Below are positions 57,616 to 64,000 of a stretch of DNA of 64,000 nucleotides, one piece after another (the stretch's first letter is position 1; the number at the start of each line of letters is the position of its first letter). The notes under the pieces were generated by a model. That model did not search any database. It saw nothing but the letters and a program-made list of their open reading frames with translations, and was not told the origin of the DNA. Both the position numbers and the translations under genes were made by a program. This stretch comes from Solirubrobacteraceae bacterium. GTDB taxonomy: Bacteria; Actinomycetota; Thermoleophilia; Solirubrobacterales; Solirubrobacteraceae. The stretch lies in NCBI GenBank assembly GCA_023230855.1, contig JALNWQ010000012.1, positions 62,001-126,000 on the forward strand, written 5' to 3'.

Positions 57616-58329
57616 GTGCCCGGACGCGCCTGGCGGTGGACCGCCCTCGGGATCCTCGTCGCCGCGCTGCTCGGCGTCGCGGTGTCGCGCGCGACCCTGC
57701 CGTCGGCGGGACAGGTCGCAGCGACGGCCGCGGGCGTCACGCCGCCGGGCGACCGAGGCGCCTCGCCGGGCGGTGGGACGGGCGCCTCCGACGATGGCGG
57801 GGCGCGCGCCGGTAGCGGGTCGGGCGGCACGGACGGCGACGGTGGACGCGCGACGGTGTCCGGCGGCGACCGGATCACCGTGCACGTCACCGGCGAGGTG
57901 CGGCGGCCCGGCGTGTACCGGCTGCCCGACGGGTCCCGGGTCGTCGACGCGATCCGGCGGGCCGGACGGGCGAGGGGCGGCGACGCCCAGGCGCTGAACC
58001 TCGCCGCGCCGCTGCGCGACGGCCAGCAGGTGCGCGTCCCGCCCCGGGCGTCCCCCGGCTCGGGGGCCGGAGCGTCCGGCCCCGGTGGCGGCGGGGGCGA
58101 CGCGTCGTCCGCGGCGGGCGCGTCGACCGGTGGGGGTGGCCCGATCGACCTCAACACGGCGAGCGTCGAGGAGCTCCAGACGCTCGACGGGGTCGGGCCG
58201 GCGACCGCCGAGAAGATCGTCCGGCTGCGCGAGGAGCGCGGGGGCCTGTCCGGCGTCGACGACCTGGCCGAGGTCCCGGGCATCGGCGAGAAGAAGCTCG
58301 AGGCGCTGCGGGCACAGCTCGAGCCATGA
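57616..58329 (+). CDS. comEA: Competence protein ComEA (SLBB + helix-hairpin-helix)
   Basis: DNA receptor of natural transformation, 237 residues. One transmembrane segment (WTALGILVAALLGVAVS), a Gly/Ser-rich spacer, an SLBB domain (ITVHVTGEVRRPGVYRLPDGSRVVDAIRRAGRA), another Gly-rich linker, and a double helix-hairpin-helix at the C-terminus (PIDLNTASVEELQTLDGVGPATAEKIV, VDDLAEVPGIGEKKLEALR). SLBB plus HhH is the Gram-positive ComEA arrangement. Its stop overlaps comEC's start (ATGA), so the two are coupled. GTG start set by the -10. Confidence 0.95.
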   Translation: MPGRAWRWTALGILVAALLGVAVSRATLPSAGQVAATAAGVTPPGDRGASPGGGTGASDDGGARAGSGSGGTDGDGGRATVSGGDRITVHVTGEVRRPGVYRLPDGSRVVDAIRRAGRARGGDAQALNLAAPLRDGQQVRVPPRASPGSGAGASGPGGGGGDASSAAGASTGGGGPIDLNTASVEELQTLDGVGPATAEKIVRLREERGGLSGVDDLAEVPGIGEKKLEALRAQLEP

Positions 58330-60707
58330 CCGCCCGCTGGCCCGGCCATCACCTGCTGGCGGTCGCCGTCGTGGGGCTCGCCGTCGGACCCCGGTGGCCG
58401 TGGGCGATCGCGGTCGTCGCGGCGCTCGCGTGGGCGACGCAGCCGCGGCGCGGGTGGGCGGTCGCCGCGATCGTCGTCGCGCTCGCTTCGGCCGCCGGCG
58501 GCGCGTGGCGCGCCGAGCTGGCGTGGCGGTCGGCGAGCGCGCCGCTGCAGGCCGGCGAGCAGGTCCGACCGGACGAGCCGGTCGAGGTGCTGGAGCCGCT
58601 GCGGCAGGCGCTCGACGGCGGATGGCGGGCCACCGCGCGGCTGCGCGGAGCGGTCGTCCAGCTCCGCCTGCCGGTGTCGCCGCAAGCACCGGCGGCTCCG
58701 GTCGGATCACTGCTGCGCGTCGAGGGACGGGTGCGCGCCGCCGCACCGGCCGAGGTCAGCGCCCGGTCGCGGGGCATCGCGGTCGTGCTGCACGCCGATC
58801 GTTGGCGGGCCGCCGGCCGCCGCGGCGGTTGGCGTGGCTGGGTGGATCGTCTGCGGGACCGGGCGCAGGCCGGACTCGTCGGAGCCGGGAGGGAGTCCCG
58901 CGGGCCACCGTCCTCCGACCCGTCTCGCGCTGACGACCGCGCCGCACGCCGTGCCGCCCTGCTGCGCGGCATGGTGCTCGGGGACGACAGCGCGTTCTCG
59001 GACGAGCAGGAGGACGAGTTCCGTCGCAGTGGGCTGGCGCACCTCGTCGCGGCGAGCGGGCAGAACGTGGCGCTGCTCGCCGCGCTCGTGTTCGGGATCG
59101 GGTGGCTGCTGGGCCTGGGCCTGCCGTGGCGGATCGCCGGGGCGGCCACGGCGATCGTCCTGTACGTGCCGCTCGCCGGGGCCGGGCCGTCGATTCGCCG
59201 GGCGGGCGTGATGGGCATCCTCGTCCTCGCGGCGCTGGCGCTCGGCCGGCCCGCCGATCGCTGGTGGGCGCTGCTCGTCGCGGCGCTGGTGACGGTGCTC
59301 GTGGACCCGGCGTCGCCGGCCCAGCTCGGATGGCAGCTGAGCTTCGCCGCCGTCGTCGGCCTCCTCACCATCGTCGAGCCGGCGGCCGCGCTCGGGCGAC
59401 GGGTCGGCCTGCCGCGGTGGGCCGCCGTGGCGCTGGCCGTGCCGGTCGCCGCGTCGCTGGCCACCGCGCCGGTGCTCGCCGTGACCGTCGGCGACGTGTC
59501 GCTCACCGGGCTGGCCGCCAACGTGCTGGCCGAGCCGCTCGTCGCCCCGATCACCTGGCTGGGGATGATCGCCGGCCTGCTCGGCCCCGAGGGCGCGCCG
59601 GTGACCGGGCTGCTCGTCGCCGCGGCCATGCCGCTGCTCGACGCGATCGACCTGATCTCACGGACGGCGGCGTCGCCGTCGTGGGCGGTCGTGCGGCCCC
59701 CGCCGGTGGTGGCGCTCGCGACGGTCGCCGCGGTCGGGCTGCTCGGGGCGCTCGTCGTGCGGCCGCTGTGGATCGTGCGGACGGGCGACCGGCTGCGGCG
59801 CGTCGGCGGGCACCGTCGCGTGGCGTGGTTGCGCGACCCGCGGTGGGCCGCGGTGCGGATCGGCCTGTCGGTGCTGCTGGCGATCGTCGCGGCGGCGGCG
59901 GGGGCGTGGACCGCGCGGCGGATCGATCCGGGCCCCGGTCCCACCGCCCCCGCCGACGGCGTGGTCGTGCTCGACGTCGGGCAGGGCAGCGCGACGCTCC
60001 TGCGCCAGGGAGGACGGACGATCCTCGTCGACGCGGGGCCACCGTCGGGACGGGTCGTGGACCGCCTGGAGGCCCTGGGCGTCGAGCGGCTCGACGTGCT
60101 CGTGCTGTCCCACGACGCGCTGGATCACACCGGGGGAGCCCCGGCCGTGGCCACGCGCCTGCGCCCGAGGTTGCTCGTCGACGGGGCGGGATCGGGCGAC
60201 CCGCGGGCCACCACCGCCGGGGCGACGGTGCGCCGCCACGGTGGCCGGGTCGTCGTCGCCCGGAGGGGCCAACGGATCGCGGTCGGGCCGCTACGGGCCG
60301 AGGTCCGTTGGCCGCCGCCGCGGACCGGTCCGGCACCGGCGGGGGAGGACCCCAACGACCGGGCCGTGGTGGTGCGGGCGACCGTCGACGGGGTCCGGAC
60401 GCTCGTGCCGGCCGACCGCGAGGGCCCGACGTTGCGCCGGGAGGCGGGCGGACCGGTCGACCTGCTCGTGCTGCCCCACCACGGCAGCGCCGACGACGAC
60501 GTCCCGCGTCTGCTGGACGCACTGCGCCCGGCGGTCGCCGTGGCGCAGGTGGGGGAGGGCAACGGCTACGGCCACCCGGCGCCGTCGGTCCTGCGGGCCC
60601 TGCGCGACGCCCGCGTCCCGTTGTGGCGCAGCGACCGTCACGGCGCCGTCGCGGTGTGGCGCGGCGACGACGGGGCGCTACGGGCGAACGCGGTGGACGA
60701 CGGGTGA
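58326..60707 (+). CDS. comEC: DNA uptake channel ComEC/Rec2
   Basis: The membrane channel through which single-stranded DNA enters, 793 residues. An N-terminal OB-like region with DUF4131 features; the Competence domain (~205-490) has AHLVAASGQNVALLAALVFG and a run of helices including GPSIRRAGVMGILVLAALALGRP; the C-terminal metallo-beta-lactamase-like domain (from ~540) has VVLDVGQGSATLLRQGGRTILVDAG, LVLSHDALDHTGGAP (the metal motif SHxxxDH) and VLPHHGSADDDVPRLL. Its stop overlaps the GTG of the next gene. Confidence 0.94.
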   Translation: MTARWPGHHLLAVAVVGLAVGPRWPWAIAVVAALAWATQPRRGWAVAAIVVALASAAGGAWRAELAWRSASAPLQAGEQVRPDEPVEVLEPLRQALDGGWRATARLRGAVVQLRLPVSPQAPAAPVGSLLRVEGRVRAAAPAEVSARSRGIAVVLHADRWRAAGRRGGWRGWVDRLRDRAQAGLVGAGRESRGPPSSDPSRADDRAARRAALLRGMVLGDDSAFSDEQEDEFRRSGLAHLVAASGQNVALLAALVFGIGWLLGLGLPWRIAGAATAIVLYVPLAGAGPSIRRAGVMGILVLAALALGRPADRWWALLVAALVTVLVDPASPAQLGWQLSFAAVVGLLTIVEPAAALGRRVGLPRWAAVALAVPVAASLATAPVLAVTVGDVSLTGLAANVLAEPLVAPITWLGMIAGLLGPEGAPVTGLLVAAAMPLLDAIDLISRTAASPSWAVVRPPPVVALATVAAVGLLGALVVRPLWIVRTGDRLRRVGGHRRVAWLRDPRWAAVRIGLSVLLAIVAAAAGAWTARRIDPGPGPTAPADGVVVLDVGQGSATLLRQGGRTILVDAGPPSGRVVDRLEALGVERLDVLVLSHDALDHTGGAPAVATRLRPRLLVDGAGSGDPRATTAGATVRRHGGRVVVARRGQRIAVGPLRAEVRWPPPRTGPAPAGEDPNDRAVVVRATVDGVRTLVPADREGPTLRREAGGPVDLLVLPHHGSADDDVPRLLDALRPAVAVAQVGEGNGYGHPAPSVLRALRDARVPLWRSDRHGAVAVWRGDDGALRANAVDDG

Positions 60708-61336
60708 CGGGGCCGGATCCCGCAGGTCGGCGGGCGGCGTCGGGCGCGCACCCCGGCGGACAGGGCGACGCACGGGTGCTCCGGGCGATGGACGAGGCGT
60801 TCGCCGACCAGCGCGCCCGGCTCACGCGGGAGCAGTTCGCGGCGGTGCGGGAGTGGCAGCGAACCGATCGCTTCTACGAGCAGGTCCAAGGGCTCGTTCG
60901 GGGCACGCTCGCCGTGGACGCGACGTCGGCGTCCTACGCGGCGCTGCGGCATCGGGCGGAACTGCTCGACGACGCGATCGACTCGCCCCGAACGACCCGC
61001 CCGCTCACGGTGTACCGGGGAGTCAGGAGCCTGCGGTGGACGTTCGGCGAGGCCGACCCCGCGGCCGTGCGTGGCCCTCAGCGGACCTTCGAGGGCTACA
61101 CCGCGGCGTCGGTCCTGCGCTCCGTTGCGGTTGACGAGTTCGTCGGACCTGCCGGCGCCCTGTTGGAGCTCGAGGTGCCACCGGGGATCCCGGCGCTATG
61201 GGTCGCGGGCCTGGGTGACCCGCGCCTCCGTCGGCAGGGGGAGGTCCTGTTCCCGGTCGAGCTCCCGGTGCAGATCACCGGCGTTCGACACGACGACGAT
61301 CTCGTCGTACTCTCCGTGCAGGTTGTGAATCCGTGA
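60704..61336 (+). CDS. Putative mono-ADP-ribosyltransferase (R-S-QxE type)
   Basis: A 210-residue cytosolic protein that fits the ADP-ribosyltransferase exoenzyme fold (VIP2/C3-like). A helical lead with LTREQFAAVREWQRTDRFYEQVQGLVRG resembles the family's helix before the core. The catalytic arginine would be R105 in LTVYRGVRSL, the STS block FEGYTAAS (S136), and the turn-turn motif Q178-G-E180 in RRQGEVLFP. The family usually has E or Q before xE; this one is Gln. GTG at 60704 overlaps comEC's stop (GTGA); an ATG at 60788 is an alternative. The region is less GC-rich than comEC. Function as a toxin or regulator is inferred. Confidence 0.65.
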   Translation: MTGPDPAGRRAASGAHPGGQGDARVLRAMDEAFADQRARLTREQFAAVREWQRTDRFYEQVQGLVRGTLAVDATSASYAALRHRAELLDDAIDSPRTTRPLTVYRGVRSLRWTFGEADPAAVRGPQRTFEGYTAASVLRSVAVDEFVGPAGALLELEVPPGIPALWVAGLGDPRLRRQGEVLFPVELPVQITGVRHDDDLVVLSVQVVNP

Positions 61337-61554
61337 GTCGCTTCACTGAAGATCTCGTCGTCGCCGCTCCCGGCGCGCCTCCGAAGTCCCTCAGTGGACT
61401 CATGACCCGCTTGGGCCTGTGGGGCAGGTCCGACGCCGAGAAGCGCGCGGCGATCGCGCGCTGGCTACGCAGCAACGAGCCGACGACGCGCGTCATGCGC
61501 GATCAGCTGGTCGACCGGGGCTATCTCCCGGCCGAGACCGATCGCGCTGCCTGA
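61333..61554 (+). CDS. Small partner protein of the putative ADP-ribosyltransferase
   Basis: A 73-residue charged, helical protein. GTG at 61333 overlaps the preceding stop (GTGA), so its translation is tied to that of the transferase. Central segment KSLSGLMTRLGLWGRSDAEKRAAIARWLRS, then a C-terminal helix RVMRDQLVDRGYLPAET. No Cys, no membrane segment and no family recognised. Position and size fit an antitoxin, immunity or accessory factor; that is a guess. Codon use is more AT-rich (CTT, ACT, TCA) than neighbouring core genes. Confidence 0.6.
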   Translation: MSRFTEDLVVAAPGAPPKSLSGLMTRLGLWGRSDAEKRAAIARWLRSNEPTTRVMRDQLVDRGYLPAETDRAA

Positions 61555-61667
61555 GCGTCCGCTCGCCGTAGCCGTTGTAGCGCGCGCCGCACGGCCGGTC
61601 CGCCGCGCTCTGCCGGAGCTGTGGCGAGCGGCTCATGGTCGACGCGGTGGTCCCGGCCACGCTGCCG

Positions 61668-61673
61668 TAGCCT
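61668..61673 (+). promoter_or_regulatory. -10 element of holA
   Basis: TAGCCT followed by 8 nt and the ATG at 61682. Confidence 0.4.
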
Positions 61674-61681
61674 TCGCGGAG

Positions 61682-62656
61682 ATGGCCACCTGGCATCCCG
61701 CCTACCTGCTCCACGGCGACGACCACGACCGCCTGGCCGAGCGTCGGTCGCGGCTGCGGGCGGCGGCCGAGCGCGAGGTCGGCGCGGAGGGGATCGAGCA
61801 CCTCGCGGGCGACCGGGCGACCCCGTCCGCGGTCGCCGGGGAGCTGGCGGCGATGACGTTGGGACTGGGCCGCCGGTTCGTCCTCGTCGACGGGGTCGAG
61901 CGGTGGAAGGACGACGAGGTCAAGGCCGACCTGCTCCCCACGCTCCGTGGCCTCGACGGCGCGACGACGACCGTCGCGTTCGTCGCGCTGGAGGAGAAGC
62001 GCCACACGACGCCCAAGGCGCTCATCGCCGCGGTCGAGAAGCTCGGCGGGCAGCTCGTCGCGGAGCGGGCGCTCAAGGCGCGCGACCTGCCGCGGTGGGC
62101 GGTCGGGCAGGCCGAGCGGCTGGGGATCGAGCTGTCGGGATCGGCCGCCCAGGCGCTCGTGACCCAGGTCGGGGAGCGCCGCGTGCGCCTGGAGCGCGAG
62201 CTCGAGAAGCTCGCCCTCGAGTACGGGCCGGGCGCACGGATCTCGACCGCCGAGATCGAGGGGGCCGTCGCCGACGCGTCCGAGCGTCAGGTGTGGGACT
62301 TCGTCGACGCGGTGATGTCCCGGGACCGGAGCGGCGCGGTCGGCGCATACCTCGCGCTGCGGGCCCAGGGCGAGGTGATCTTCCGGATCACGTCGCCGCT
62401 CGGCTCGCGGTTGCGCACCGCGCTCGACATCGCACGGCGGCTCGAGGCGGGCGAGGAGCGCGACGCGATCGCCAAGGGCGTGCGGATGGCGCCGTGGGTG
62501 CTGGACCGCCGGATCGCCGAGGCGCAGCGGATCGGGTCGCGGACGCTCGCCGTCGGCGTCGACCGGATGGCGGCCCTCGAGCTCGCGGTCCGCGGCGACA
62601 GCCCGCTCGACCCGGACACCGAGGCGGTGCGGGTCATCGGCGCGCTCACCGCCTGA
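61682..62656 (+). CDS. holA: DNA polymerase III subunit delta
   Basis: Clamp-loader wrench that opens the sliding clamp, 324 residues. HPAYLLHGDDHDRLAERRSRLR opens the AAA+-like domain with the family's YLLxG; FVLVDGVERWKD and TTVAFVALEEKRHTTPKALIAAV follow; the central helical part has LERELEKLALEYGPGARIS and VWDFVDAVMSRDRSGAVGAYLALRAQGE; the C-terminus is the conserved collar (DPDTEAVRVIGAL). comEC upstream of holA is a very common order; here the transferase pair is wedged between them. Confidence 0.94.
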   Translation: MATWHPAYLLHGDDHDRLAERRSRLRAAAEREVGAEGIEHLAGDRATPSAVAGELAAMTLGLGRRFVLVDGVERWKDDEVKADLLPTLRGLDGATTTVAFVALEEKRHTTPKALIAAVEKLGGQLVAERALKARDLPRWAVGQAERLGIELSGSAAQALVTQVGERRVRLERELEKLALEYGPGARISTAEIEGAVADASERQVWDFVDAVMSRDRSGAVGAYLALRAQGEVIFRITSPLGSRLRTALDIARRLEAGEERDAIAKGVRMAPWVLDRRIAEAQRIGSRTLAVGVDRMAALELAVRGDSPLDPDTEAVRVIGALTA

Positions 62657-62793
62657 CGCGCCGCCCGTCCGCCGGCACGGCCCGTCGCCCGGCTGTCCGC
62701 CGCCCCGGCCCGCCACGCGGTGCACCAACCCGGCCCGCCACGCGGCACGCCGCCCACCACCCACCGTCGACCGCGCGTCGCCCGGAGGTTTAC

Positions 62794-62811
62794 ACCTTTG
62801 TGACCTTTGTC
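62794..62811. repeat. 9-bp tandem repeat upstream of the phosphatase-like gene
   Basis: ACCTTTGTG-ACCTTTGTC at 62794-62811, flanked by TTTACACC and CCACC. It is the lowest-GC stretch around and lies 53 bp before the start codon; TACGGT at 62826-62831 is a possible -10. A regulator site is likely. Confidence 0.45.
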
Positions 62812-62863
62812 CACCTAGGCGGTCCTACGGTGCGTGGTCGGCCCCCATCGGGGCCGTCCCGCC

Positions 62864-64000
62864 ATGTTCGATCGCCGCGTCCCGTCCGACCCCGTCCTCC
62901 GTCTCGCGCCGCCGGCGTGCGTCGCGCTCGTCGCGGCCCTCGTGCTGCTCCTCGCGGGCCCGGGTGGCGCGACGGCGTCGGCGAGCGCCCCGTCGTCCAC
63001 GCCCGATCGCGTCGTCCTGAGCCCGACCGCGGCGCCGGAGCGGTCGCAGACGTTCGTCTGGCGCACCGACGCCGCCACGACCGACGGGCGGGTGGAGCTG
63101 CGGCCCGAAGCGGGCGGCCCGACCACCGTCCGGGGGTCGATGACGACCGGACCGACCACCGCGGGCGCCGAGGGCGGGTCCGGGTACGCGGCGCTGCACC
63201 ACGCGGTGACCGTCGACGGCCTGGCCCCGGACACCGCCTACCGCTACCGCGTCGGATCGGACGCCGGCTGGAGCGCGTGGCGGACGCTCCGCACCGCGCA
63301 GGACCCGGCGGGGCCGATCCGCCCGTGGCGGTGGCTCTACCTCGGCGACGCGCAGAACGGGCTGGATCGCGAGTGGCCCGTCAACGTGCGCCGCGCGTAC
63401 GACGCGGTGCCCGACGCTCGGGTGGTGCTGCACGCCGGCGACATGATCAACCACCCCACCCACGACGTGGAGTGGCACCGCTGGTTCGCCGCGCAGGGCG
63501 ACGTGCCGGCGACGCGCAACGCCCTCGTCACGCCCGGCAATCACGAGTACCTGTACGGGTTCCTCGAGAGCGTCGACCCCGACGCCGCGCGGATGCGCGC
63601 GCACTTCCGGCCGCCCGCCAACGGGCCGGCCGGGCAGGTCGGACGGACCTACGTGGCGGACCACCAGGACGTGCGGTTCGTCGTGCTCGACACCGGGCTC
63701 GGGCTGGACCTCGTCGGCCTGGCGTTGCAGGGGATCTGGCTCGACCGGGTCCTCGCCGAGAGCCCGCGGCGGTGGACGGTCGTCATGTTCCACTACCCGG
63801 TGTACTCGGCCGGGATCCAGGGCGGCCTGATGCGCAGCAACCCTCAGGTGCGCGGCGCGTGGGGCGACATCCTCGAGCGCCACGACGTCGACCTCGTCCT
63901 GCAGGGCCACGACCACGCGTACTCCCGCGGCTACCTGCGGGCCGACGGTCCGGTGTACGTCGTGAGCGTCCTGGGGCCGAAGCACTACGACCTGACCCCG
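62864..64000 (+). CDS. Secreted purple acid phosphatase-like metallophosphoesterase (3' end outside window)
   Basis: 379 codons are visible and the frame is still open at the window end. A signal peptide covers about residues 15-40 (CVALVAALVLLLAGPGGATASA). A fibronectin-like N-terminal domain (RVVLSPTAAPERSQTFVWRTD, VTVDGLAPDTAYRYRVGSD) precedes the metallophosphatase core with WLYLGDAQN, VVLHAGDMIN, VTPGNHEYLYG, VVMFHYPVYSAG and LVLQGHDHAYSRG, the complete ligand set of a purple acid phosphatase. It probably releases phosphate outside the cell. The start ATG lacks a strong ribosome site. Confidence 0.9.
   Translation, partial: MFDRRVPSDPVLRLAPPACVALVAALVLLLAGPGGATASASAPSSTPDRVVLSPTAAPERSQTFVWRTDAATTDGRVELRPEAGGPTTVRGSMTTGPTTAGAEGGSGYAALHHAVTVDGLAPDTAYRYRVGSDAGWSAWRTLRTAQDPAGPIRPWRWLYLGDAQNGLDREWPVNVRRAYDAVPDARVVLHAGDMINHPTHDVEWHRWFAAQGDVPATRNALVTPGNHEYLYGFLESVDPDAARMRAHFRPPANGPAGQVGRTYVADHQDVRFVVLDTGLGLDLVGLALQGIWLDRVLAESPRRWTVVMFHYPVYSAGIQGGLMRSNPQVRGAWGDILERHDVDLVLQGHDHAYSRGYLRADGPVYVVSVLGPKHYDLTP

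Noticed and set aside
61555..61681. Gene between the small partner gene and holA
   Set aside because: Open frames are short and without family likeness; CGCTCGCC/GGCGAGCG arms there are 60 bp apart and not convincing as a terminator.

Overview
This window is very GC-rich (roughly 73-75% by eye), with dense, often overlapping genes. It looks like an actinobacterial chromosome. The obgE-proB-proA-nadD-rsfS and comEA-comEC-holA orders, many GTG starts, short 5' leaders and a rubber-oxygenase-like gene suggest a Thermoleophilia / Solirubrobacterales-like organism, but that placement is inference from gene content, not from a marker gene.

Layout. 1-8.1 kb: end of obgE, then proB, a divergent two-component system / ABC exporter module, proA, nadD and rsfS. 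8.2-13 kb: two tandem secreted clan GH-A-like glycosidases, then an OmpR-type regulator and its kinase. 13-17.4 kb: an alpha/beta hydrolase, a possible small leaderless gene, a gene remnant, a DUF1579-like protein, a DUF4429/SHOCT protein and an M20 peptidase. 17.5-27.5 kb: a large ATPase-LuxR regulator, then ribB/acyl-CoA ligase and luciferase-like monooxygenase/SnoaL/amidase/aldehyde dehydrogenase operons, which look like one catabolic regulon with a shared three-half-site operator. 27.5-32.4 kb: a fatty acyl-CoA synthetase, a PucR-like regulator and a DUF3556 membrane protein. 32.4-37.6 kb: a branched-chain oxo-acid dehydrogenase operon (leucine dehydrogenase, E1 alpha, E1 beta, E2) facing an Lrp regulator. 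37.7-40.5 kb: a BASS transporter, and a LysR regulator divergent from an SDR. 40.5-44.1 kb: cysJ-cysI sulfite reductase. 44.3-49.4 kb: a GFA protein, an alpha/beta hydrolase, a TetR-latex clearing protein operon and a SulP transporter. 49.4-53.4 kb: a large secreted orphan protein, remnants of toxin-antitoxin genes beside tRNA-Ala, hairpin repeats and a coiled-coil protein. 53.5-64 kb: leuS, a SOS-box-controlled radical SAM protein, comEA-comEC continuing without a gap into a putative ADP-ribosyltransferase and a small partner, holA, and the start of a secreted purple-acid-phosphatase-like enzyme.

Regulation can be read unusually well. Many genes have a TANNNT hexamer 6-8 nt before the start codon, as expected of leaderless mRNAs, while genes inside operons use Shine-Dalgarno sites or start/stop overlaps. 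Several intergenic regions hold clear inverted or phased direct repeats next to regulator genes.

The most interesting points are the ribB/monooxygenase regulon with its 11-bp-phased operator, the competence operon that ends in an ADP-ribosyltransferase-like gene, the lcp-like rubber oxygenase with a TetR regulator and palindromic operator, and the LexA-type box at the radical SAM gene.
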